Positions 1-11,104 of a stretch of DNA of 64,000 nt are shown here, in pieces. The notes beneath the pieces were generated by a model. That model saw only the letters and a list, made by a program, of their open reading frames with translations, ran no database searches and was not told where the DNA came from. A program made the translations under genes and the position numbers. How positions within the stretch are numbered: the stretch's first letter is position 1; every line of letters begins with the position of its first letter. The DNA lies in the NCBI RefSeq assembly GCF_041146395.1, contig NC_090983.1:64487501-64551500 (forward strand). Reading direction: 5' to 3'. The DNA is from Eulemur rufifrons (lineage: Eukaryota > Chordata > Mammalia > Primates > Lemuridae).

Positions 1-1130
1 ATCATCAGAATATGGCTTCTGGTAAGACTCATCAGAATATGGCTATGTTTATGTTCTATATACCTGCTGGGATTATAGCTATAGTTTTATTTTATTATAG
101 TGGTTTCATTTTTATACATATGTGATTTTATATGTGTCTAGGGAGACTTTAAGTCTGGAATAAGAATTGCAGATTTTTTAAAAAGCAAAACAGTAAATAA
201 TACAAAATATTGCTGCTACTTTAGAAATAGGGTACTTTATCAATTCTATTTTGTACCAGGAAGCAACAGAAATTTAAAGAATCTGCTGACCCCATATTTT
301 TTTTTCCTTTTTTTTTTTTTCCTTTTCTGGTGAGAGCCAGAGGCGTTGCGAGCTTTTAAACATAGACTCTCAAATGTAAATAGCTGTTTAGTATGAACTG
401 CTTACGCTAACCAATACTGTGGGGCTATATTTTATGCATTAAAGGTTGTAATTTGAAATAATGTTGACTGAATTTTTCCTCTTAATTCCATTCAGCTTTC
501 AGCTTGACCCAAATAAAAATGGGTGCTGGAAATACTTTAGCGGTGATGGAAGGACAGAATCTGCTATAGGTCAGATCTTTTTTTGATAGACGTGTTCTAT
601 TCTTATCTCTTTGGACATCTTCTTTGCCCCTATTTTTTTCTTCTTTCAAAGCTTAGCTTCACTGCTGTATTTTCTTTATAGTAATTTCATTCAAAGGCTC
701 CTATTTTACATGGGGCTCGGTGTTATGTGTGTTAGTGTGGTTGGTCCCTTAGGCTTTTGACCCTTCATCTGGGAGATCATCGATTAGCAAGTATTTCAGC
801 AGGGATTACCCCAAATATACACCCTCTGTCATGCCAGCCTTCCTTCTCTAGTTCTGTTTTTCATGTCATCTGCACAGTGCTTCTTTCTGAGTGTCCCTTA
901 AACAAAACATTTACATAGCCGGGCTTCCCACAACCATATTATATCCTGTATTGATCTCTCCCTCCTGTGGACTCCTATAGCAATGATTGTCTAGACCGCT
1001 TGCCTGGCACTTAGCACGTAATGACTTGCATTATTAGTGTACAGTAAGCAATTTGGGTGCTCTATGGGTTACAAGTACTCACCTCGGAATTGGAGCATTA
1101 TTTATAAGGTTTTTTTGAGATGTAGCATTA

Positions 1131-1325
1131 CAGAGTTTAAAGGAGCACAGGACTAAATAAGTGTTTTAAACCTAGCTAGAGGTAGATTTGAACCCTAGTT
1201 TGCTACTTACTTATTAGCTCTGTGGGTAGGTCAGTCTCAAAATATTTAAGTTTTTTTCTTTCATCTGTACATTGAGCCTAATAACCATTCCAACCTCATA
1301 GGGTTGTTGTGAAAGTGAAATGAAA
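1131..1325 (+). repeat. MIR SINE remnant
   Basis: The stretch follows the MIR consensus in the + direction: 'gatttgaaccctag', then a degraded CTGTGTGACC-like segment, 'catctgtacattgagcctaataa', and 'cctcatagggttgttgtgaaa'. The last block, corresponding to CTCATAGGGTTGTTGTGAGG, is the most diagnostic. Confidence 0.75.
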
Positions 1326-1904
1326 TGTGAAAGAGCCAAAAATGAAATTCTCATTTTCAAGTTGCTTCTTTGGGACAAATGTCTTCTAAAGTCAGATTTT
1401 CAAATTCCAGTCATACAGGCTTTTCTAAGTGGCAGGTGGCATCTTTACCTATATGTCTCATCTCCGGTACTAGATTGCAGGCTCCTGCATGTACTGGTGG
1501 CTCTGTCCTTATTGTCCTTGTTTGTATACTCTTCCCTTACAGAGTGTGAACTCTGATATTGCTCACAATCTTCCCATTCACACAAAAATGGCTCTGTTCC
1601 AACACATAACTTTTTTAAAAAAACTGGACAAAAACAAATGAAAAACTTCAGTGCACCTAGGCTCCTAAAACAGATCTTTGCCAGACTTTTTTTTTTAACC
1701 CTTTTAAAGTCTATAGTATACACAGCCTTAGAAAGCATATTCATTCAGCCATTCAACAAACATTTTTTGAAAAAGTGACCTCCCCTTACCTAAGTTTGCT
1801 TGTCATCGATTCCTGCTATAGCCTTGCTCCTGTTCTTCGACAGTCAGCATCAGTTATTTACACAGTGCACCCATTAAAATCTACAAACCACCAGGATAAA
1901 ACCT

Positions 1905-2075
1905 GGAAAACAATAATAATGGCTGCCATTTATTGGGTTTGGCACTTGTGTTGTACTGTACTCAAGATAATCTTGTGAGGAGTATGGGGCTCAGAGAGGT
2001 TAACAAACTTGCCCAAAGCTTTGGGCAAGTTGGGAAGCTGTAATGAGCCAGGTCTGCTTGGATCTGTTTTAATTT
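1905..2075 (-). repeat. MIR SINE remnant
   Basis: Reverse-strand MIR: 'ggctgccatttattggg', 'gataatcttgtgaggagtatgg', 'ggctcagagaggttaac', 'aaacttgcccaaag'. The conserved core is interrupted by a perfect palindrome (2006-2031), after which MIR-like text resumes weakly. Confidence 0.7.
2006..2031. repeat. Perfect 26-bp palindrome
   Basis: The 13-base arm 'aacttgcccaaag' is followed directly by its exact reverse complement 'ctttgggcaagtt', with no spacer. It sits in the core of the MIR remnant at 1905-2075. The left arm is normal MIR core text; the right arm looks like a templated inversion of it. Confidence 0.9.
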
Positions 2076-3706
2076 TGTTCCTTGGACTGCAAAGTCTAGA
2101 TTCCTTTAAGCTATCTGAAGAAGTTGGGGAGGGGTGTGGTATACACACGGAAGGGCTGTTGTAAGTCTTAAGAGCCAAAGCAGCTCTAGGGACTGCAGCT
2201 CCCTGCATCAGCTCACCGCCAAGTGCTCACCCCCGCTCCTGGCGTCTACTCTCCTCTCTGCTTGCTGCCAGTCAGCTTCCTGTTTACTCATAGTTTCTGC
2301 TTCCTCATAACCTTGGCTTGTATATGGTTTTGGCTTGTTGTGGCCTCAACTCTACCCCCTGGCACTCTTGCAGTTTCTGCCCCTTTACTAACTGATTCAG
2401 CTCTTGGCGTTTTCTGAATCAGATTCCCAAGGGTGAGAATTGGATTGGCCCTGCTCATTTTTTCAGTCCCAGCAGGTCATAGGTCACTGGCCGGTCTGTG
2501 GATTGACTGCCCTTGGGTCAGATTCCCACAGCTTCTTTACCTACCAACTGAGGTGGGGGAGGAGGATGTTGTAGGACAGCCCAGACAGCAAAGTCTCAGT
2601 TTCCTTTAAAGATGATGAGCATCTCCGGGACAGGTTCTTACAGTGGTAATTTGTAGCTCCTCTGGACTGTTTCTTACTTTCTCTGTCTCAAAACATTGTT
2701 TCAAAGGTCAAGAAACTTTTCCAGATGAACATCACCAGGCTCTATCCCTGTAATCACTCTTACAACTAAGCACTTGTGAATATCTATAATTGACTGTGTA
2801 TGTTATACACATGGTTTCATATTTTTGTTACTTAGATTCTTTGAGCTATCGTGACTTTGTATTTTATAGTTTTTGAGGGTGGACAATTGGTCTTCTCTTT
2901 TTATAATGCTTTATTTAGTTAAGAATATAATACCTACTTAGGTTTGGAACTTTTGAACCCTGGTGGGCATTGTTTTTTAAAAATATGCCTCAATTCTTTG
3001 CTTGTATGTCATTTACTATTATAGAACATACTACATTTTGTTGATTTTTAGATATCCTTTTTGGTCTTAGAGTCTTTTTAATATTCTTGTATATTTTAGT
3101 ATTTAGTATTAGAAGACCTTTGATATTCCAATTTAAATTTTATTATCACTTAAAACTTTTCTTATCTCAGTAAAACTGTTGCAGGGTATCCAATCAAGTT
3201 TTAGCATTCTGGATAGCACAGCATCCAAAGCATCATGGCCTTAGAGTAGAGCCATAGAAAAATTAATCTATGCTGTTCTTTTGTGGTTTAGATTGTGGTT
3301 TCCTAAGAGACCTGTCATGACAACTGAGGTTTTACGTGGAATTTTTTCCATAGATGACAGATCTGAACTGCTGGGGTCTTGAGCAATAAATTCTCAGGAA
3401 AAGGTACCTATGACTTGAACAGTTCTAACTAAAACCTTCTATTTTATACCTGTGCCGGATAACTTGCAGTAAAGGGTCCTAGTGAGAGAAGAAAGCAAAA
3501 GGACAGCCAAAACAATTGTCAAAGCATGGAGTAACAAGACTAGTTCTAGCATATATACTAACTCTCAGTGAATGCTAGTTGTGCCGTGTTTGATATTTAA
3601 TCACTTTAAAGGACAGATATTTTACTGTGAATTTTATCTGGCAAGTTTTTACTTGCCTATTGTGCACCTAGTACCATGCCCAGAATAAGTTCCTTTCCTG
3701 CTGTTT

Positions 3707-3991
3707 TTAACACCTTGACTGCCACACTAGAAAAAAAAAATTTTTTCCTTGGGGCCATGGTGTTTTATTACAAACGTAGAATAAAAACTTCGAAAACAAA
3801 ACGATCCTTTCTAATTTAATGAAAAATTTGTTATTTTTTATTGTTTTCTCTGTGTGCATTATATGCAACTTGAAAAATAGTTCACACAGCTCCCAAGGTG
3901 AAGAGGCATGGGAGTTACATATGCTTCAGGAGGCCTTGAGCTCAAGACTAGCATCAGTTAAATACAATTCACATGGCAGTTAATGTGTTAA
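3707..3991. mobile_element. piggyBac-like MITE with TTAA target-site duplication
   Basis: A 277-bp A/T-rich element (3711-3987) lies between two TTAA tetranucleotides (3707-3710 and 3988-3991), the target site and duplication used by piggyBac transposases. The 5' end reads 'caccttgactgcca'; the reverse complement of the 3' end reads 'cacattaactgcca'. These give terminal inverted repeats identical at 12 of 14 positions. It has no coding capacity, as expected for a non-autonomous copy. Non-autonomous piggyBac families active in recent lemur evolution are known from the mouse lemur, which makes this a plausible lineage-specific insertion. The exact family name cannot be given from sequence alone. 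Confidence 0.72.
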
Positions 3992-5528
3992 ATGAAAGAA
4001 TTAGGGATTATATGTGTATTTCGTGTATATAGTTTTTAATAGGTAAGACTTTCTAATTATCATCACTTTTGCTGGAGAATGTTGGGGAGCTCCTGAGAGT
4101 ATGAAAGTGGCTCATTAAATCACCAGCAGGACAGTAAGATGAATATTTTTCCAATTCCTAGCTGCTTTACAAGCCTTTGAATGGGCACAGCTTTGCTAGA
4201 AGACCCGATTTCCATAGGAGACAGTTTGTTTTCCTTATGGCAGGAAAGTTGTCTGCCTTCACTTTTTAGACAAGTTAGGATTTTTCATTGTCATGGCAGA
4301 TGGGCCTTTCCAGGAAGGTGTTAGAGTCCAGAGACCCAGGAGGAACTCGGTACCATTTACCGCGGCGATAATACTCTGCAACACTCACCGTGGAACAAGC
4401 CAACTTGAAAGATGGCAAGCCTGTCCCAGTGGCCTATCCAGAGACAGCGGGCTCTGCCTGTGGGAGTTGCTGTAGAGGCCTTCTGCATTGCTCAGGTTCG
4501 GGGCTTGATAGATCCACGGAAAGGTAGCCGAGAAAAGGGGCAGCTTGAGCAACCCTAGATCCCTCGATCATTTCAACCGGGAAACAAAGGAAATTACCTC
4601 CTCCCTTTGTCCCTTTTTGTTGTTGTTGTTTGCCCAGTTTCTATGTCCCTTGAAGAGAGCATATTTGTGTCGCATCTAATAACTAACATAAGGATTACAC
4701 GATTCCAGTTTTCAGGAAGGAGAGAAGGCTTACCAAACCAACCGACGTAGATGATTTTCGCTGTCTACTCCATGTTGTCATCTTGAAGGAAAGCTTGTAA
4801 ACTCTGGCATAAGAGTGAAACACAAAACTTTACCCAGAGTATTTAGGTGAGAGGCCGGGGAGTGGAGACCTGCTTCCTCTGTTAAATGTTAGCCTGTGAA
4901 TCGGGGGAATGAGATTTGCAGAGGTTTGGTGGAAGGCTGGTTTGTTCGTGGAAGGAGTGATTGTCCTCACCTTATCTGGGGGAGGACGGCTTGTATAGTT
5001 TGGAAGATCAAAGAAGAGAGAGAAGACTGGGGGGCCAGCTCGCTTCCTCCCCAGGTGCCGGAGTGATCCCCGAAGCGATGCCCTTAAAAGGGGCTTCGAG
5101 CTGGGGTGCGAAGCTGCCGCTGGTGCTTAGGCAAAGAACCGAAGGGGAAAAAAGGACAGAGGAGGGGGGTTGGCTACTCCAAGGAATGTGCGGCATGCGG
5201 GGAGCCAGACCCAACCATTGCATCAGAGCGGGGGCGCCGGCGGCTCCCCAGGCCGCGCAGCTCGGACCCCGGCCCCGAGCCCGGGAGGGAGAGCGCGGGG
5301 GCCGGCCGGCCGGCGGGGCAGCGGGCGCCGCGCCCAGCGGGCGGGCGGGGAGGCGCGGGTGGGCCTGGGCGCGGCGCAAGGCGGTGCGCGGCCGCCTCCC
5401 CGCCCCCGGCCGGCGCGCTCTCGGGGCGGTGGTTGAGGCCGCGGTAGGTGGGGACGCGGCGGCGCTGCTCCTCCGCTGCCGCCGGGAGAGTCCGCGGCGC
5501 CGCCAGTTCCGCGCGCGAACTCCCGTCC

Positions 5529-5597
5529 ATGGCACGCAGGGCGGCGGCCGCCGGAGCTGCTCCAGTCTCGCCCAACGCCGCCGCGCCGCACTTTTAG
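5529..5597 (+). CDS. Upstream ORF (22 codons) in the presumed RBMS1 5'UTR
   Basis: An ATG at 5529 opens an Ala-rich 22-codon reading frame that ends at TAG 5595-5597, 171 bases before the main start codon. Its context has G at +4 but T at -3, so recognition would be moderate. Whether it is in the mRNA depends on the unmapped transcription start. If it is included, it could reduce or modulate translation of the main frame. There is no evidence of a functional peptide. Confidence 0.35.
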   Translation: MARRAAAAGAAPVSPNAAAPHF

Positions 5598-5768
5598 GCG
5601 AGTGCGGAGGTCGCGGGCGGAGAAGTCAGCCCCGAGCTGCAGCCCCCGCCGGCTGCCGCCGCGCGGCGAGAGGGAGTTCCCAGCGCGGCCGCGGCCCCGG
5701 GCCCGGCTGGCCCCCTCCCTGCGCCCTCCCCTTCGCGGCGAGGCTGCCCCGCGCCCGCGCCCGCCGCG

Positions 5769-5837
5769 ATGATCTTCCCCAGCAGCAGCGGCAACCCCGG
5801 GGGCAGCGGCAACTGCAGGACGCCCTATCGCAAGCAG
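5769..5837 (+). CDS. RBMS1: RBMS1 coding exon 1, alternative (MIFPSS) first exon
   Basis: The exon encodes 23 residues starting MIFPSSSGNPGG and ending PYRKQ. This matches the alternative N-terminus I recall for human RBMS1 (MSSP family), with a Gly and a Thr in place of a Ser and a Val. The start codon has G at -3 and is the first ATG of this frame within the island. The exon ends in phase 0 at CAG, directly followed by gtgagg, a strong donor. This leader precedes the RNA-binding domains and carries no domain itself. RBMS1 protein binds single-stranded DNA and A/U-rich RNA, was first described as binding a MYC upstream element, and also regulates mRNA stability. The reading frame continuing past 5837 is intron. 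Confidence 0.9.
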
Positions 5838-6029
5838 GTGAGGCGGCGGCCGGGATGCCGCGCGGAGGCCGGCGAGCACCGCTTTACAAAGGCGCCAGCG
5901 CTCGGCCGGGCTCCGCTCCTCCTCGGGGGGACGGGGCTGGGCGGTGACCTTGTTCCCGAAGAACGCGGCCCGTGGGGACGGCTCGGGCCGGTGACCTTAG
6001 CAGGGAAGATGCCCTCGCCCCCGCCGGCC

Positions 6030-6046
6030 GGGCCGGGCAGGGTGGG
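6030..6046 (+). promoter_or_regulatory. Canonical G-quadruplex motif in the start of intron 1
   Basis: Four GGG runs at 6030-6032, 6035-6037, 6040-6042 and 6044-6046 are separated by loops of only 2, 2 and 1 bases. This is a tight arrangement on the non-template strand, about 190 bp after the exon 1 donor. It could form in DNA or in the nascent transcript; the sequence alone does not show that it does. Confidence 0.6.
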
Positions 6047-6250
6047 ACGTTGGAGGAAGAGGAAGGGGAAGGGGCGGAGAGGCGGCAAGAGAAGCGCGCC
6101 GGGTCGGGGGCTTTGCCCAGCTCTGCAACAAGTTTGGGTTTTTCCTGAAACCTTTGTGTGTAGAGGAGTACGGTAATAAGTGGTAACACTGGTTTGCAGT
6201 CTTCACTTGGAACCTCAGAGAACCTGCCCGATTCGTAGGAAACCCGGAAG

Positions 6251-6279
6251 ATGTGTGTGTGTGTGTGTGTGTGTGTGTT
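6251..6279 (+). repeat. (TG)n microsatellite
   Basis: An uninterrupted run of alternating T and G of about 28 bases just 3' of the CpG island. It is likely polymorphic in length and could adopt Z-DNA. Confidence 0.95.
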
Positions 6280-7291
6280 CGTGTTCGCTCGCGCCCCCTC
6301 CCTTATTAAAGAGAGACAGAGAAAGAAACAGGAACTTCTACTGTCACTTTCTCAAGGTTTTCAGTTTTCAGAAGCACAGGGAAATCCTGTGACATCCTGG
6401 TTGCAGAAGATACGTGGATAAGCCTGAGTCATACGCATGCTTTTTCCTATTTTAATACCGTTTCATACATTTTTTAACAGATTGAACTCCAAAGGCACTT
6501 CAGTGGTTAGATCGAAATCCCCTGCCGGGAAAAGGAATGGAGCTGGGAGCTTATAGTTGTGGCCTTTTGTTTTGTTTTTCATCTTTGTTTTTAAAAGAAG
6601 GTTACTGAAGCCATGTTGTGGTAAATCTCACAGAGCCTTTCAGCAGCAGCAATAACAAAACCTAGCTCTAAATTATGTAAAAAATGTGCAGGTCTGTTTA
6701 GAAAAGGTTAAACTGATTTAGAGGTCAGTGGCAAGATGCTTGTTGAGAAAACAAAAACACGATTGCAGATATTTTTTTTCTCCATAATAAATCTCTTGTC
6801 TCTACATCCTTAGCCACCAAGACAAATCAATTAAGTTATTATCCCGATAATGACACAAGCGAACTGTATCCTTCTATGCAGACCATGGCTCTATTAAGAT
6901 CATGACTGATGACAGTGATACTTGGTGGCTTTCCTATAGGCGTTCACAGGGTTATTGATTATGTTTAGCTCTTGTTCTCAAAGTCATTCTTTTTGGGGGA
7001 TATGTCCTAGCATAAGTATATTTGCAAGTATTTTCACAGTGTCAAAAAGAAATGTTTTCTGTTTTCTGGTCTTTAGTTCTTTGACATGTTAACTTTCCCT
7101 TAAAAAGGCAGTTAACTCGCCCTGGTCTGTGTGCCCATGATGTGTAAGTCAATGGAACTTTAACCTGGGTTAAGAAGTCTCTTCCTTTAATTAAAAAAAA
7201 AATAAGATAAAGTCTGCATTTGTCACTTGGCCGAAGTGCATGTTAAAACTGTCAAGATGCAGAAGCAGGCATCTCTAAAGTCCCTTCGTGT

Positions 7292-7350
7292 GGCTTCATT
7301 TAAAATAAATGCCCTAGGATGCAGCACACATCAACTTCATAAATGAAGCC
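7292..7350. repeat. 11-bp inverted repeat around a 37-bp spacer
   Basis: 'ggcttcattta' (7292-7302) has its exact reverse complement 'taaatgaagcc' at 7340-7350. The second arm overlaps a smaller palindrome, 'cttcat-aa-atgaag' (7335-7348). The surroundings are AT-rich unique sequence. Confidence 0.6.
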
Positions 7351-8123
7351 AATTTACAATAAACGTTCTTCTCTCAACCCCTCCTCCCCCACCCACCTCA
7401 CTCTACCTGAAAAGATGGCTAATTATGTTAGGGCCTTGTGTATTCATTTATTTGTTGTCAAAACCCGGCGGGGTGTTAGCTCTGAAATGGGGAAAGAGCT
7501 CTGAGGGCGAGGCCTTTTGCTGTGAGGGGCTGGAGGTTTTGTGTGTGAAGGGGGGACAGCCTGCTGGTCTGGAGCACGCTGATAAGATGCTCTTCTTTTC
7601 ACAGGGCTCTCCTTAGATTCAAAGACTAAAAGGGCTGACTGAATCAGAAAAACAAACAGACTTTCTTTTTTCTATAGGCAAAGAAAGAAATGAATGTGTA
7701 GGCATTATACAGACACAAGACCCCGGGTACCAGTGGTATTTGAGTCAAAGGTTTCTTTTGTTAGTATTTAGCCATTCACTGGGAAAGCACACTTCCAGCT
7801 CAGGGACCTGGTTGCCATGAGTGACTTTGTGATCTCATCCTGGCTTAGTCTAAATGGGAAGTCTAATTAATGCTTTTTATAAGATTTTGTGATGTTAAGC
7901 TTGAACCTTTCAGTTCATATTAGTTTGTTCATTTTGATGAAAGAATTGGAAAATTTTAGGTATATAATACAGTTTGATTTTAATCTAGAAATACATAATT
8001 AGCTGTTAGAGCTGGTTTCAGGTATTTTGCCTGAGGAAAGTGAATATAAGAAATACTTAAAAAACACATTAAAATTCACCTTTGAAAATATAATGGATCA
8101 GAATCATACTTGTATTATACATA

Positions 8124-8392
8124 CATAATAGTAGTAGCTAACAATCATTGAGCACCTCACTATCTGCTGGTTGCTGTTCTAAATGCTTTCGATGTATTAA
8201 CTCATTTAGTTGTCTTGACAGTCGTATGAGGTGGGTAATGTTATTATCTCCATTTTACAGTTAAGCACTCTGAGGCATATAGATTAAATAACTTGCCCAA
8301 AGTCTATACCACTCAAAGTGCAGAGGCAGGATTTGAACCCTAGCAGTCATGTCCTTAAAACCACCATACTGCAACTGCCTGCTTACATGCAC
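8124..8392 (-). repeat. MIR SINE, near full length
   Basis: Reverse-strand MIR with its order of blocks intact: 'gctaacaatcattgagcacc', 'gatgtattaactcattta', 'atgaggtgggtaatgttatt', 'ccattttacag', 'ataacttgcccaaag', 'ggatttgaaccctagcagt'. It is one of the best-preserved MIRs in the window. Confidence 0.9.
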
Positions 8393-8640
8393 ATCTCCAT
8401 AGGAACTCATGTAGAACTTACCCGCATCATTGCCCATCACCCTTCTACTCTCGGAAGTCCAGTTTAGGGATTCCTCCCATCCTTTTGGGGGTGGGAGGAG
8501 GTTGTGAGATATGAGATGTAAGATGAAGTAAATGGATGATATGGATGTTGGATTTGTGATGTTTGGAGCAGCACTGATGTAAAAATATTGCTCTACTTAA
8601 TAAGTGTACAACTCTTAAAACTTTTTACATTTTACATACA

Positions 8641-8941
8641 CAGTCCACCCTTGATATCCTTGGGAAATTGCTTCCAGGTTCCAGGATTACTAAAGTTCCT
8701 TATATAAAATTGCATAGTATTTGATATTTGCATATAACCTATGTACATATTCTCCTGTATGCTTTAAATCATCTCTAGATTACATATAATATCTAATACA
8801 ATTAAATGCCTATGTAAATAGTTGTTATACTATATCGGTTTTTTATTTGTATTATTTAAAAGTTGTACTGTTTTTTTCCCCCAGATGTTTTTGGTATGAG
8901 GTTAGGCACATTCAGAACCCCTGCAAATGGAGGGCTGACTG
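8641..8941 (+). mobile_element. MER2-like Tigger MITE
   Basis: The 5' end 'cagtccacccttgatatcc' and the 3' end 'aatggagggctgactg' are terminal inverted repeats of the TcMar-Tigger type. Internal blocks 'ttccttatataaaattgca', 'tttgcatataacctatgta', 'gctttaaatcatctctagat' and 'tatgtaaatagttgttata' follow the MER2 consensus as I know it. It is non-autonomous and old; TA follows the 3' end. Confidence 0.85.
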
Positions 8942-11104
8942 TATGGTAGTCAGCCAGTTTCAGTTAAAGCAGAGTGGGTGGTGCTCATCTCCTTCCTCCC
9001 CCCACATAGCATAGTCAGGGCATCAGGGAGCACTGATCGCTGGCATCATCTGGGATAAACAGGATTTTCCTGCATCACAGGCCTGTGAACACATTAGATA
9101 TACACCTGCTTGGCTCAGGTCAAAATGAGCAGCTTTTGAGTGAAGTGAAAACCCAGTAGGCAGTATCTAGATAAAGATTGTTGGTTCAGGTCTCAATGGG
9201 GAAATGTGTATGTCCTGTTACTGTTGACTGTGACTTTGAAGTTTATGATATTTGTTAAGCAAATCCAGTCTGATTATATGAAAACAGCACCCCACAAAAC
9301 AAAATGAAAACCATTTTCAGGACTTTTGTATCTGTGAAAATATTTTAGTGTGTTTTGAAAGAAAAAAAAGTGCTTTATACTTAAAGGCCTTTAAATATAG
9401 AAAAGTGACATTTTCATTTTTCTTTTGTATTATGTTTCTTGAATTCTTTTATTAGCTATTTCTCTTTTCATGTTTCCTTGTTTCCATTTTGGAACTGCTT
9501 TCTTGAGGTAGTTGACTCAGTTATGCCATATAGTTTGGTTTTTGCAAATCATGGCATGTAGGAAGGCCTTTTTTGCTAAGTAGTATGTTGCTTTAGTAGT
9601 TTGCAGTGGGGTTTTGACGGTAGAGGAGTGAATGCAAAATTTTTCATGCGAGTGTGCGCGCGTGCATGTGTGTACTTTTTCTTTACAAATGGTCTTGCCC
9701 TCTAATAGTTGTTAAATGTTGCTAACTTTTGATGAGTGAAGTACTTATCTCCCCAGTGTAAGTAGATTTACATAGTTTACTGCTTTCTTGAAGATTAACT
9801 GGGTATAGCTGCACGTGAGGAATTCAACAGTGATTCAGTGTTTGGCCTTGTTTAGAGGATGACATACAAAGCTGTTGATTAATCCTCTTCAGGCAGTTTC
9901 TGTTCACAGCAATTTGTGTTTAGTAGATTGAGTTTTGTTAAAGTTTGAAGATTAAAGTTGTGCGTAGAAGATGTTTAAATGAACACTGAGCAAGTTCCAA
10001 TTTGTTTTTTAAAAGAAAGTAAATGTTTCTGAGCTACAGAGATTGAAAGTTTAGGGGAAAGTAGTAGAAAGTTAAATTGGCATGTATAGGTAAGATCTTG
10101 TCTCATTTTTATACTATTTATGTATTTGTGATTCAGCAGTATTTATGAGTCAAGGTGACAATGTTTTAAATATCAACTCATGCATAGCCATTTGAAAAGT
10201 ATAGAATTGATCAGTGATTGCCCACTTTTTCTGCTAGGCACCACTTTAGGTGTCTTACTACATTTTCCATAGTTCACTTCTGGTTTTGAACACATTTCTA
10301 GTTTTTGTTTTTCCCTTCATTTTAGCGACTGCTGTCAATTAGGCTCGCCATATATTGGTAATACTTTGATTTTTGAGCCCTTTCTTGGTGGCGGGGGTAG
10401 AGTCTGTCTTATCCAAGTTTCTGAGAATATATTTCTAAAGTACTCAGCCAATAAATACATATTTTAACTTTGTATATGATATCCCCTCTCAACCTTAGTT
10501 GTATCAATCTTCACAAGATCCATATAAAGTAGAAAAGGGGCGGAGTTTTGAGGCAGTGAAATTAAATGGCCTAGCCGGTGAAAGCGTGTGGATCAAGGGC
10601 TGTGACTGCTTTTAGGAAAAAGAAAAGGAAGCCCAGTCAAGAACAGCTGTAGCCTCACTGCACTTCCCTTTCCTTGGCCTCCCAAAGACATGTGGCACAC
10701 ACAGCGTCCCAGATTTCAGCTTTGGGAATTGTAGCTCTGTAATTTATTAGTGTTTTTTGTTTGTTTCATAAAGGCCTTTACAGATAACATACCAGACATT
10801 GAGTTAAATATGAATCTCAGATAAATCATGAATAATTCTTTAGGATAAGTATGTCCCTAATATTTTGTCGTGCTGTGTATTTTTATTTGCTAAATCCAGC
10901 AACCCTGTCTCTGGGGAACCCAATTCACTTTTTAAAAGTAGTTATTAAAAAAAATCATGACTATAAAGCATACTGTTCCTACTTTTTCCACTTAAGATTT
11001 TGCCTCTTTGCATATTCCTTAAGCCCTGATAATAATGCAAAATTCACATTTTACCTTCTTTAACCATTTGTTCAATGCTTCCTCCTACACTCAACTTAAT
11101 TGAA

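Larger units (their letters stand above)
1..4932. other. Upstream flank or upstream intron of RBMS1 (non-coding)
   Basis: No coding exon could be recognised here; the ORFs are short, AT-rich and without family resemblance. The stretch holds two MIR remnants (about 1131-1325 and 1905-2075), a 26-bp palindrome, a piggyBac-like MITE (3707-3991), and otherwise sequence I cannot assign. Bases 2215-2560 are C/T-rich and may be an old repeat, but I do not recognise it. RBMS1 has another first exon encoding a start MGKVWKQ; I did not find it, so it is probably further 5'. In that case this whole stretch would be the first intron of the longer transcript. Confidence 0.6.
5220..6115 (+). promoter_or_regulatory. 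RBMS1: CpG-island promoter of the RBMS1 MIFPSS isoform
   Basis: GC content and CpG frequency rise abruptly near 5220 and fall away after about 6115, in contrast to the AT-rich flanks. The island encloses the presumed 5'UTR, coding exon 1 and the start of intron 1. Candidate Sp1/KLF GC boxes (GGGCGG) are seen at 5339-5344 and 5343-5348 (overlapping) and at 5424-5429. No TATA box was seen, so dispersed initiation typical of CpG-island promoters is likely. The transcription start cannot be placed exactly. The long ORFs that cross the island on both strands merely reflect the scarcity of stop codons in GC-rich DNA. Confidence 0.85.

Noticed and set aside
5008..5879. Several 130-218-codon minus-strand ORFs in the CpG island
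   Set aside because: Same compositional artefact; no recognisable protein family and no supporting splice or start signals.
4961..5947. 328-codon + strand ORF across the CpG island
   Set aside because: It is Arg/Ala/Gly/Pro-rich, overlaps the RBMS1 5'UTR, exon 1 and donor in another frame, and has no domain. It reflects the low stop-codon frequency of GC-rich DNA.
5769..6176. 135-codon frame starting at the RBMS1 ATG
   Set aside because: Only the first 23 codons are exon; a consensus donor follows at 5838 and the remainder is intron.
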